A stretch of DNA of 39,682 nt. Origin: Megasphaera massiliensis (lineage in GTDB: Bacteria > Bacillota > Negativicutes > Veillonellales > Megasphaeraceae). Positions 5,212 through 14,500 of the stretch are shown in pieces (the first letter of the stretch is position 1; each line of letters starts with the position of its first letter). The DNA lies in the NCBI RefSeq assembly GCF_000455225.1, contig NZ_HF954535.1:19481-59162 (forward strand), written 5' to 3'. The notes beneath the pieces are model-generated. The model was not told the origin of the DNA. It did not search any database and was given only the letters and a program-made list of their open reading frames with translations. The position numbers and the translations under genes were made by a program.

Positions 5212-5943
5212 TTACCCCCCCATGTTACTTTTTATCGTCTGCCAATCAGGTTCCGTGCTGCCAGTCGTACCGGCCTGCGTAACAATGATGATATACCCGG
5301 GCGGCAGGTTAGGCGATTGGAGGACGTCGCCGACTTGATACGCGGTGTTACGTTGGATATAATGGCCGTCGTTAACGTGCTGTACCTTAGTCAGATACGT
5401 GTCCTCTACCTCTTGGGCATCGGCCTTTTTGCCGAGACTGGCCGCGACGGTCGCCGCGAAGTTGGGGTCGTTGCCGAGGGCCTTGGCCAGCTCATCGAGC
5501 GTATTAAGGGTCTCTGGGGCCGAGTTAACCAAGGCCGCGAGAGACCGCGCCACAAACTCCGTGTTGGCAATAGCCTTGCTACTATTGCCCTGATTTGCGG
5601 TGGGGACCGAGGTAACGCCCGTCATCGTGACGTCCCCGGATAATGTTTTGTCCCCGGTAATAGTCTCGGTGCCCGTCCGGCGTACATAGCCAGCAGTGTT
5701 AACGGAGTCCCGCAGATTATTGATATCCGTCTGTAAGGCCTCGTCCGTCTGCTGCAAGGCGGCAGCCGAGTCGTCTAATGAGGCCGTAGCCTCGTGCAGA
5801 GCCTCAAAATTGTTAATGATGTGGTCGACAACGCCCTCATTGTCGGCAGTCGCAAACGGGGTATGCTTGTTGTATACCCCGGGGCGTATGATATTGTCGT
5901 TTTCGTCCCGGATTTCTCCGGGCTGGAATGCTTGTCTTTTCAC
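5212..5943 (-). CDS. Tail fibre N-terminal part
   Basis: A 243-aa product. Start ATG at 5943 with GGAGGT upstream. The N-terminus is an attachment-type segment (MKRQAFQPGEIRDENDN), then a coiled coil (about residues 48-85), then a repeat common in phage tail fibres (SSKAIANTEFVARSLAAL, then TLDELAKALGNDPNF). It ends at a TAA directly after seven G (5215-5221). Reading in the -1 frame continues into the collar domain encoded to 4682. Probably binds the host surface together with the downstream fibre proteins. Confidence 0.85.
   Translation of the reverse strand: MKRQAFQPGEIRDENDNIIRPGVYNKHTPFATADNEGVVDHIINNFEALHEATASLDDSAAALQQTDEALQTDINNLRDSVNTAGYVRRTGTETITGDKTLSGDVTMTGVTSVPTANQGNSSKAIANTEFVARSLAALVNSAPETLNTLDELAKALGNDPNFAATVAASLGKKADAQEVEDTYLTKVQHVNDGHYIQRNTAYQVGDVLQSPNLPPGYIIIVTQAGTTGSTEPDWQTIKSNMGG
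5215..5221 (-). repeat. Seven-G tract at the break in the fibre gene
   Basis: Seven consecutive C on the plus strand; on the minus strand ATG GGG GGG TAA, i.e. a G GGG GGG heptamer aligned with the zero frame and abutting the stop codon. A -1 slip or one additional G joins the two fibre halves. 5943 to 4682 is 1262 nt, and 1263 is a whole number of codons. Confidence 0.8.
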
Positions 5944-5954
5944 GGTCTACCTCC

Positions 5955-8900
5955 TTACTGCAATGTATATGGCACGGTGTTGGGGTCCGTCGCGAGGAAC
6001 ATAACCTTCCCCCGCTTAAGGACTGTCTCGCTGGACGTCGAGTACGAGATGGAGACAAGGTCCATGTACCCCGTGTGGGCACGACCATTCATATAGTCGC
6101 CGGGAACGCTGTCATGACTGGTGTAGTACATGCGGAATGTAATCGGCGTGTTTGCCGGAAAGGATACGTCGCCCGTGAAGGTGGCTTCTCCCGGAGTAGC
6201 CTTACCATCTCTCCATCGGATTTCGCAGGACATACCCAAAATAGCCCCATAATTCCGGTCCCCATTTTTGGTGCTTATTGTCAGGTACCACTCACCCGCA
6301 GCCCCCCAGTCCTTATCGTTAAATTTAACGGGATCTATGTGTCCGCGAACCGTAAATGTTAGGCGCGACGCACCTGCCGGCGGTGTGTATGTATAGCTGC
6401 CATCATCTCGCCAGACTGTATTAGTCTTGACATAGCGCCCAGTTTTGGTGGCGTCCCATGTCCAGAGGCGTCTATTAACGGGCGTATCGGTTGCACTGGA
6501 CCCGCCGCCGAGGATGCTCTTACACTCGACCCGGAAGCCGTTGGCAGAGATGTCATACGCTTGGATGCGCTGATAGATATTGACGCGCTCGTAGTTTGCG
6601 TCCGCCGTCTGGATCTCGATGGGGACCAGCATGACGCGCGGTGTGACGTCCCAGGGCGCGTTAAATTTGACATACTGCCCGTCCGTCGCAGTGCCAGTAC
6701 AGAAACGGCCAATTCCGGCAAATGCCGTACCGTTGCTATCTATATATCGCATACCCAACGTATTAAATGTTACGGCCGACCCGTTATCCATCCGAGTCGT
6801 CAGGCCGTCCTCGCTAAGCGTTACGGCCCCGCCGATGATCCGGAGGGCTCTCTCTAGTGCGATGTCTCCGGCGTACAGCTTGTCTGCCGTGACAGATCCG
6901 GCCGCCAGCATCCCCTTGGTAATAACATTATTATCAATCAGTGTATCGCCGGTAATGTGGATAAGATTACTGGCTATCGTAATCGTCTCCGGCGACATGT
7001 TAATTTTGCTAATGAGATGATTCTCGGTATCCTCAACACGGGCTTCCATGGCGTCCTGTAACTGGACCAATGCAGAGTACTTGTTGGCACCGTCCTTATT
7101 ATTAAGGTCGCCTACTAACGATATAACGCTCTTTTTGGCCTCGACCCCGCTCTCAATGGCCTCTTTCAGAGCCTTATCAACCTTATCAAGAGACACGGCC
7201 TCCGCGTCAAGTAAGCTCTCGTCAATCATAGCCTTAACCACGACCGAGTCCGCCGGAGATTTACGGCCCTCCCCAAAGAGGTCGTAATAGGCAATGCAGA
7301 CATTATACACACCGGCATCGCAGGTGTATGATAGTGCGTTATTGACTGTCTTGAGACTGACGTCCTCGTTGATATAGACGATCATGCCAATACAGCCATT
7401 AGGGATTGCCTCAGCGCGGACGCCAAAACCGCGGAGCATCGTCGTCAGCGTCGGCACTTTAGGTGTCGGCGGAAGCTCCTTATGGTAGGTCAACACGGCC
7501 GGATTACTGTACTTGCCAAGCGCGTTACGGGCGTAGAGGTAGAGCGTCCCGGATCGGCTTAACAGTGTTACATGAGCTGATAGGCTGTTAGTCGTCACCA
7601 AGAGGCCCGTAAGATCGCCTGGGTTGGTGTTATCGCGTACCTCATAATACGCGATATCGCTGTTAGTGACCTCATTCCAGGACACAACGGCCGTAGCCCC
7701 AAACTCGACGGCAAAACCGTCCGGTACGTTGGGGATCGTCGTTTTCATGGCGACCCGGATATCGACTGACGGCGCCATATCCGGAGACGTAGACGCCCCC
7801 CACTCGTCCTTAGTACAGACGCAGATACGATAGGTGTCGCCTACGATAGCCTGCGGGATGACGACCTGATCCTTACCGGATCCGCCGAAAATCCACTCAC
7901 CATCATAGCCCATCTGGTCGGCAGGCGTGCCCTCTTTGATGACGATGTACTCGGCCTGCTGGTGGTCGGTCTTGTACCAGACCTCACCACTTAGGTAACT
8001 CTGTAGGTCCGGCGGCGTCCAGGTAACGACAATGTCATGCCGCGATACGCCGTCCTGCATCTGACGATAGCGGTTATAGGCCCGGAGCTCCTTGACCGCG
8101 GGAATGTAATACGGCAGGATCGTGTACTCGTAGGCCCGGACGTCGGCCAAGCTCTGATTGCCGCTGCCGAAAATATTGTAAGACGGAAATTTTAGCCAGA
8201 TTTTTTTGCCGATATCCTCCTTGCGGTAGGGTAATCGGAGTAGGGCGCTATCCATCCGGGCAAATCCCGCGCCGGTGGAGTGACTGCGGGCGGTCGTGTT
8301 GTACTGGCCGCGCCGGCATCCGGTAAACTGGTAATGCCCGTTATTAAGCAGGTTAGCGACCTCATAAGAGATGCACTCCCCATCAAGCCAACATAAGGTA
8401 TTGCCCCGGTCTGCATCTTGTGCAGTCCCGGACAGAAATGTGCCGTCAGTGGCTACCTCGATAGTGGTGTTTGTTGCATTAACGGCTACGGCTAACGTCC
8501 CGATGCGGGCCGTCGTCGTGATTTGGCCGGCTATGCGGTAGTGGGCATTGTCGTCACTGACATATACGTCGCAGCCGCCCCACATGTCGCCGGAACCCTT
8601 GGCGCCGATCCACACCTCGCACCCGACCGACGTAATGTCTGCCGGCGGCTGCAAGATGACCGGCTTGGCAATATCCGGTGCCGTGACGTTATAGTTAATA
8701 TAAGGCCTGTCAGTATCATGGACGTCATACGTTGCCGCGCTGTAGTTGCCGGCCGGCCGCGAAATCGCCGTAAATGTGAGCAGTCCGTCTGTGCCCTCGG
8801 TAACGCTGTCGATGAGTACGACCTGCCGGTCAAGGCCGCAGTTAGCGTCGGTCAGTGTTACCAGGTCCCCGACTTCGAGCCGGCAGAAGGACCAATCAAG

Positions 8901-9989
8901 CTTAAAAGTATACTTGTTGCGCTCGTACTTACCTTTACGCGCTAACGACTCGGCGAGTTTTACGGCCCGCTCCTTAGTGTAGAGGTAATGGGCCTGTGTC
9001 GTATTGGCCTGCCTGAGGCCGTAATCTGCAATGTCCTGTGTAACGGCGTAACTGACGGTCTCACGCTCATAACCGTTTGCGCGGTTAATAAATTCGACGG
9101 GGTACTGATTGTAGACTTCCGCCGAGTCCTTGCGCTGGTACGTGACAAGGGCCCCGCCGCTTTGAGGGATAAAGTCATCGGCGGTAAGGTCATATAATAC
9201 TGTGCGGTTAGGTGTCCAGCCGTTATACGACCGGTCGTCGAGGGGTATAATTTTAAACTGGTCATTGGACCAAAATACATAGGCATTGGTAAGTGTCGCA
9301 ATCTCATTGATGATATCGCGGGCCGTCTTGGATGCGGTATCGTCCGACGGCGTCGATATCAAGAGATCAGCGGCCTTGCAATACTTGCGATAGTTATCGA
9401 GGCCTACAATCTCGACGTTATTGAGGCCGACGCGGTCCAGTACATACCGGATGTAGTCGGCAGGGTTGACGTCGACGCCGTCACCGGTTTCCAGCAATTT
9501 GCCGGCGACCTCAAAATTATAGTTAGGTACGGACCCGCTATCCCCGAGGTCGATGACGCCGGCTACGTAAGCAAGTCCAGAGTATGATAATGCCTTGTCC
9601 GGATGCTTACCTTGCGTGTAGGCCCAGGGAGCCTGATTAGTGGTCCCCTTATACAGTGTTAACTGGATAGCGTCATCAGGGTAGTTATAGATGTCCTTGC
9701 CTACCCAGACCCGCTTGAGGCCGCTGATAGGCCCCTCGCAGAGCCCCATAAGCAAGGCGACCGTGTACGTGTAAGAGACGGTAACGGTCTTGCTCTTACC
9801 GCCCTTGCCGGATCGTTGTGTCTCCCGATGCTCGTGGGCCGTAAAATCGTCATAATAGATAACGTTACCGCTCACGCGGGTAGTACCTAAGATTTCCGGC
9901 ACCGTCGCACCGTACTCGGCCGTGCCAACGGTAAAATCCGATATCTTGTTGCCTCTAATTGTCGTCGTGTGCCCACGGAATAAGCCCAT
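5955..9989 (-). CDS. Tail tip / host-specificity protein J-like
   Basis: A 1344-aa central tail-tip protein. The N-terminus (SKTVTVSYTYTVALLMGLCE, then GPISGLKRVWVGKDIY) and the region about 200-420 (ARDIINEIATLTNAYVFWSN, later FCRLEVGDLVTLTD) match the phage-tail_3/J-type hub found in lambda J and gene transfer agents. Fibronectin-III-like segments follow at about 600-870 (VTWTPPDLQSYLSGEVWYKT; AVVSWNEVTNSDIAYYEVRD). A helical/coiled-coil part lies at about 920-1010, and the C-terminal 350 residues are beta-rich and probably surface-exposed. It connects the tail tube to the fibres and determines adsorption. It lies just after the NlpC/P60 protein. Confidence 0.9.
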   Translation of the reverse strand: MGLFRGHTTTIRGNKISDFTVGTAEYGATVPEILGTTRVSGNVIYYDDFTAHEHRETQRSGKGGKSKTVTVSYTYTVALLMGLCEGPISGLKRVWVGKDIYNYPDDAIQLTLYKGTTNQAPWAYTQGKHPDKALSYSGLAYVAGVIDLGDSGSVPNYNFEVAGKLLETGDGVDVNPADYIRYVLDRVGLNNVEIVGLDNYRKYCKAADLLISTPSDDTASKTARDIINEIATLTNAYVFWSNDQFKIIPLDDRSYNGWTPNRTVLYDLTADDFIPQSGGALVTYQRKDSAEVYNQYPVEFINRANGYERETVSYAVTQDIADYGLRQANTTQAHYLYTKERAVKLAESLARKGKYERNKYTFKLDWSFCRLEVGDLVTLTDANCGLDRQVVLIDSVTEGTDGLLTFTAISRPAGNYSAATYDVHDTDRPYINYNVTAPDIAKPVILQPPADITSVGCEVWIGAKGSGDMWGGCDVYVSDDNAHYRIAGQITTTARIGTLAVAVNATNTTIEVATDGTFLSGTAQDADRGNTLCWLDGECISYEVANLLNNGHYQFTGCRRGQYNTTARSHSTGAGFARMDSALLRLPYRKEDIGKKIWLKFPSYNIFGSGNQSLADVRAYEYTILPYYIPAVKELRAYNRYRQMQDGVSRHDIVVTWTPPDLQSYLSGEVWYKTDHQQAEYIVIKEGTPADQMGYDGEWIFGGSGKDQVVIPQAIVGDTYRICVCTKDEWGASTSPDMAPSVDIRVAMKTTIPNVPDGFAVEFGATAVVSWNEVTNSDIAYYEVRDNTNPGDLTGLLVTTNSLSAHVTLLSRSGTLYLYARNALGKYSNPAVLTYHKELPPTPKVPTLTTMLRGFGVRAEAIPNGCIGMIVYINEDVSLKTVNNALSYTCDAGVYNVCIAYYDLFGEGRKSPADSVVVKAMIDESLLDAEAVSLDKVDKALKEAIESGVEAKKSVISLVGDLNNKDGANKYSALVQLQDAMEARVEDTENHLISKINMSPETITIASNLIHITGDTLIDNNVITKGMLAAGSVTADKLYAGDIALERALRIIGGAVTLSEDGLTTRMDNGSAVTFNTLGMRYIDSNGTAFAGIGRFCTGTATDGQYVKFNAPWDVTPRVMLVPIEIQTADANYERVNIYQRIQAYDISANGFRVECKSILGGGSSATDTPVNRRLWTWDATKTGRYVKTNTVWRDDGSYTYTPPAGASRLTFTVRGHIDPVKFNDKDWGAAGEWYLTISTKNGDRNYGAILGMSCEIRWRDGKATPGEATFTGDVSFPANTPITFRMYYTSHDSVPGDYMNGRAHTGYMDLVSISYSTSSETVLKRGKVMFLATDPNTVPYTLQ

Positions 9990-10442
9990 CTAAGTCACCT
10001 CCCGGAAGCGGTATACGCCACGGAGCCGACTCGCTCCATGGCCGTCCAAAAACATGATGTCGGTAAGGTCTGATAAGATAACGCCCTGGTCTACTACTGC
10101 ATGGATGATGCGGCCCTGGCCAAGGTAGATACCAGCGTGAGACACACACCGGCCGAATTGATAGAGCAGGAAGTCTCCGGCAGCCATATCAGCCTCGCTG
10201 ATGCGGTCGCAGTACTGCCGGACGTAGCTTAAAAACCACTCCTCGGAATGATGTAAGTGCCACTCATTGGAGTATGGTGCTATCTTGATAGCGTCCCGCT
10301 CGACGATGCCAGCGTCCTCCAAGGCGCCTATTAAGAGCATCCCGCAGTCTACGCCGATGCCGCGGACGCGGGCCTGATTAACGTGAGGCGTCCCCAGCCA
10401 CGGCAAGGCAGCCTTTGCGATACGCTCCCCGGTACTCATCAT
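9990..10442 (-). CDS. NlpC/P60-type tail-tip peptidase
   Basis: A 150-aa cysteine peptidase. Start at 10442 (ATGATGAGTACC), chosen because it overlaps the upstream stop as ATGA with AAAGAGGTG before it; an in-frame start at 10484 would overlap the upstream gene further. Motifs: GVDCGMLL with the nucleophile Cys, and VSHAGIYLGQGRIIHA with the catalytic His. Family members cleave peptidoglycan stem peptides (gamma-D-Glu-meso-DAP). In GTA-like and related siphophages this gene sits between the DUF2163 protein and J, as here, and locally opens the wall for DNA entry. Confidence 0.85.
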   Translation of the reverse strand: MMSTGERIAKAALPWLGTPHVNQARVRGIGVDCGMLLIGALEDAGIVERDAIKIAPYSNEWHLHHSEEWFLSYVRQYCDRISEADMAAGDFLLYQFGRCVSHAGIYLGQGRIIHAVVDQGVILSDLTDIMFLDGHGASRLRGVYRFREVT

Positions 10443-11023
10443 ATAAGCACCTCTTTCCGCGGCACGAACGGCGCGATAAGGCAAGTATCGTCGGTATCTC
10501 TCGACGATATAACCTGGCTCTTATCGTTAGCCGAGTACGTCCCCTGAGGGTAGTAGCGACGCACGGGGAATTGCATATTAAGGCCCTGCGTCTTAGCTTT
10601 GACGCTTAACTGGAGCTTGATACCGCCGGCACTCTTAACCTCAGCCGTCCCGCCGAAAAGGGAGATGCTGCCGATAATGGTCTTGTCGCGGAAAAAGCAC
10701 CGCCGCAACTGGATGTGCGCCCGGTCCAGTAGTCCGTCATGGGCCGCCTGGAGTACTGGCGTACTGCCGAGCTTATCCCGCGTATCGGCGTTGATGGTAA
10801 CGGTCATCGTATCAACAACGACGCTGCTGTTAAGCTTGATCTGGTTACGCTTAATCAATAACATGTCATGCCGGTAGATATGGCCGTCATAGCTTATATC
10901 CATATCAGTATCGGCATAATAGTAGCGAGTACCGTTATATAAGGTTAGCTCATAGAGGTCGCAACATGTTATATTTTTCTCCGTATTGAGATATGTTTCC
11001 AGTTCTTTCGATACTGTTTTCAT
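10439..11023 (-). CDS. Tail assembly protein, DUF2163 / GTA Orfg13-like
   Basis: About 194 aa; the ATG at 11023 is preferred over an in-frame GTG at 11032 because GAGGTG is well spaced before it. Features: LYELTLYNGTRYYYADTD, then ISYDGHIYRHDMLLIK, a beta-rich hub domain, and a C-terminus ending in PFVPRKEVLI. The gene order (DUF2460, this gene, NlpC/P60, J) is that of the distal tail module of Rhodobacter gene transfer agents and many siphophages, where this protein forms the hub. Assigned by order and general sequence style. Confidence 0.7.
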   Translation of the reverse strand: MKTVSKELETYLNTEKNITCCDLYELTLYNGTRYYYADTDMDISYDGHIYRHDMLLIKRNQIKLNSSVVVDTMTVTINADTRDKLGSTPVLQAAHDGLLDRAHIQLRRCFFRDKTIIGSISLFGGTAEVKSAGGIKLQLSVKAKTQGLNMQFPVRRYYPQGTYSANDKSQVISSRDTDDTCLIAPFVPRKEVLI

Positions 11024-11028
11024 GCCAC

Positions 11029-11595
11029 TCACCTCACTGTTGTAAGCTTAAAACTTTTAGTTTTGCTAATTTTTTCAAAAATGCGTTCCGTCGTTATGCC
11101 ATCATCCTTGAACATGACCCGCCACCAATACCGATAATCGGCTGTGACGACGGCCGTCGAGACCGGGGCCGCCTTAAATACGATATAGCCATTGTTGACG
11201 GTGTACTTTGTCGGGCTCTGCTCTACGCCATCGACGTATACGCGGACCTGGTCAATGTACTCGACGGGCTCTACGTAAGGGCCTAGCCTCATAACTGCCT
11301 GATACGTCCCGGGCGTCACCATTGGCAATGCGCTCCGGGTCTCCTTTTGGTCGTCAGGATCGAGCCACAAAAACGGCTCAAAGGCCCCCTTGACGAGGGC
11401 CACAAAGCCGAATAATTTACGGTACTCATCATCGGTTAAATATGCAAATTTTGTTTCAATGGTCCAGTTGGGCAGCAGTTGGTTGGTCATCGTGCGTACT
11501 TTACCGCTGCCCGATGTCTGCACTTCCGTATTCCACTTCATGCTTTTTGAGCTGGACCATGCGAGCTTATTTATCTCAATCGGGAATTTCCGCAT
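11029..11595 (-). CDS. Distal tail protein, DUF2460 / GTA Orfg12-like
   Basis: A 188-aa beta-rich protein beginning MRKFPIEINKLAWSS. The NQLLPNWTIETKFAYLTDDE, FEPFLWLDPDD and C-terminal RYWWRVMFKDD segments are typical of the DUF2460/distal tail protein group that caps the tail tube. Its start touches the stop of the tape measure gene. Together with the next three genes it forms the tail tip. Confidence 0.75.
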   Translation of the reverse strand: MRKFPIEINKLAWSSSKSMKWNTEVQTSGSGKVRTMTNQLLPNWTIETKFAYLTDDEYRKLFGFVALVKGAFEPFLWLDPDDQKETRSALPMVTPGTYQAVMRLGPYVEPVEYIDQVRVYVDGVEQSPTKYTVNNGYIVFKAAPVSTAVVTADYRYWWRVMFKDDGITTERIFEKISKTKSFKLTTVR

Positions 11596-14500
11596 TAGAA
11601 TACACCTGCCTCAGTGCCGAAGTTACGGTCGTTTTCAAAAATGGCCTGCCGGATGGTATCAAGTCCCCCGTTACGCAAGAAATCGACGAAGGATGCGGAG
11701 TCCAGGGCGTTCACGTTAAGCGACACGTTATTGACCGCCTTGGGGTCCTTGTCGATAAGGCCCAACTGCTCAAACTTATCGCGGGATAACGGCAGGACGG
11801 CCTCATCGTGACGGCCCTCGCCGATCATGGCGACTGTCGAGCCCTTAGTGATACCGCCGGTAGCAAGCTTCGGGAGGTTGTTCCACGGCGCTCGCTGTAA
11901 GGCGGCCTGTTTACCGGACCACGTACCGCCGGCCAAAGCTCCCGCCATAGAGGTGCCCAAGGCTGCCGACGTACCCGTCGACAAGAGCCCCATAGCCACG
12001 CCGGCCGAAGCCGGGCTAAGAACGAGTTTGAAAAATGCTGCCGGGCCGAGTGCCGCCGACATGGCCGCGCCTTCCGCGGCTGTCTGTGCTACCGCTGCCG
12101 ACGATTGAGCCTTGGCCATAGCGCTATTGACCAACATACCGGCCAACTGTTTTGCGTAAAATTGGACGACGACCTGGATAAGCGACTTGCCGAGGGCCTG
12201 GAAGGCATCGCCGAGGCTCTTAGTGCCCATGATCGTGTCAGTGATAGCACTGCTCAGGCCGTCAAAGGCCGTACTATAGAGACTTGCCACCATTTGAGCC
12301 GTCGAGGCATGCGCCGCCAGGTACGTCTCTTGGTAGGTGTCCAGCATCGCCTTCTGCGCCTCGTAGTCACTGAGACGGATTGCGTTAGCGTCGGTAAGGA
12401 CCTCTTGCAATTTTTCGAGCGACATGAGGTTTTTAGCCTCATCGATATCGGCCTCGATGTCCTTAGCCTGCTGATAATAAGCCGTTTTCTCGTCGAGGTA
12501 CGCCTTATACTGGGCCAATTCCTCGGCATACATCTGCCGCGCGAAAGAGAGCCGCCCATCGGCGGCCAGCTCATACGCTACGCCCTCATCATCCAAGGCC
12601 TTCAAAAATAGGGCCTTTTGCGACTCGGTCATATTGGTATAGTCTACGGCGTACTGCTGCCACCTGGTCCGGATAGACTCAATGGCCTTATCGTAGTCGG
12701 CCTCCATCTTAGACAGTGCCTTAGTGCTGGCCGTATCAGTGACGGCCGGAGCATTGGTCTTGATGTTACCGGCAATCTCCTGAGCCTTCGCCCGCAGCTG
12801 CTGTTCTTTCATGGCATCCTCTTCGACTGCCTTGAGGTGTTCCTGGGCGTACATCTCGTCCAATTTTGCCTTGTCCTTGGCATAGTTGGCATTAAATGCC
12901 TTGGTTTCCTCGAGTTTTTCGCGCTCCTTATCATACTTCCGGTCAACTAATTCCGCCTGTGTCGCCGTAGACTGTGCATAACTGTCGTCAATCTGCTTAT
13001 GCGTCTGGATAGCCTGTTCTGCCATCCGTTTCTGATACTGGGCCTGCTGCTGGACAAAATTACCGCCGGAGCTTGCGCCCTCAGCTTGCACCTTGCCATA
13101 ATTGGCCTTGACCTTGGCAGCATAATCGGCCTTATCGGCGCCGCCGTAGTAATCGGCTACGCCTGCCCAGGTGTCGCCGCCGTTGGCGTCAATCTTATCC
13201 TTGAGCATGGCAGCACCGGCCATAGCATTGCTAAGTACGTCGGTCTGATAATTCTGATAGAGGTCGCCGATGCGGACGCGGCCGCCGTTACCGTCGGAGA
13301 TGTCCTGGTCGGGGCTCAGGATTTGCATCATTCCTCCCCCGTTACCGCCGGCCATCGTAAGACCGCCGATAGTATCGCCGCCGCTCTCACGCATGGCTAC
13401 GGCCAAAAGTAAGGCCGGATCCAGATTGTAAGACGTAGCTGCGGCCCGGATTGCCTGCGTGTACTCACTGCGATCCCAATTAAATTGCGGCCGCTGGCTC
13501 ATACTGCGGCCGGAGTCCTGAAAGCCCGCATATTCGGCCATACTGATGTAGCCGTAGACGTCAAAAGCGTCCCGGTGGTCCGTGTTATAGTGGGCAGATA
13601 CGCCCTTGGAGCCGCCAGCGGCATAATAGCCGGTGCCGTTCTCATCGATCATGATGACATGGCCCTGCGGGTCACCCTCGCCGTCGTTAGTGATAGCAAC
13701 GTCGCCAGCTTTCGGTACGTACCCGGAGCCGGCAGCGTGAAAAGCGCCTCCGGCGTTCTGGGCCCAGTAATTGGCGTTCGGACCGAGGTCCCAAGCGTTG
13801 CTTACACCGGCTTGTGCCCACGCATTTTCAATGTACGTTGTGCAGACCACTTGACCTTCACCGGTGCCGTAGCTAAGACCGGTTAACGCCTGGGCGTTGT
13901 AGATAGCTCCCTCACGAGGGTCGTAGTTATTGGTCTTACTGGATGCACTGCCACCCTTGCCGATAGCCTTCCCACCGTCAGCGCCATCAGCATCGCCAGC
14001 ACTCTTAAACTGGGAATAGTCCGGTGTTCCGTGGTCAGTATCATCGTCGGCGGTCGTCTGGGCGTTTTGGTAGGTATCCTGATTAGCCTGCCGGCGTGCA
14101 CGCTCTTCCGGTGTCATCTTATTACCCGCATTGCTCAATGCGTTATTGGTCTGGAATATCTTATTGATGAGCTTATTAAGCCAGCCCATGGCCGTCTGCA
14201 CAAAGCCCTTGATGGTCTTGAGCCCGTCACTAGCCCATGCCGGCAGGATGGAGTCGGCCATATTACTCAAGGCATCGCCAACCTTACCGAGGGCCGTCGC
14301 CACCTTGTCATATAACATGTTAAATGTGGCGATAACGGCGGTAATAATGGTCGACACCATCGTAAGCCACCAGGACAGGACCGTAACTACAACGTTAATG
14401 ACGGCGATGATTGCATATATAGCCGCGGTAAATACGGTCGCTAAGACAGTAATAAGCGGAGCTGCTGCCGATACCAAGTTGGCAATCGCCTGGCCAAGCT

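Noticed and set aside
3817-5943. Diversity-generating retroelement acting on the tail fibres
   Set aside because: I found no reverse transcriptase gene and no template/variable repeat pair with A-specific differences; variation here is better explained by homopolymer tracts.
4682-5943. Treating all homopolymer breaks as plain sequencing error
   Set aside because: Not fully rejected: 8-9 base A/T runs elsewhere in genes are intact, and both G tracts sit in host-recognition genes, so biology is at least as likely; read-level data are needed.
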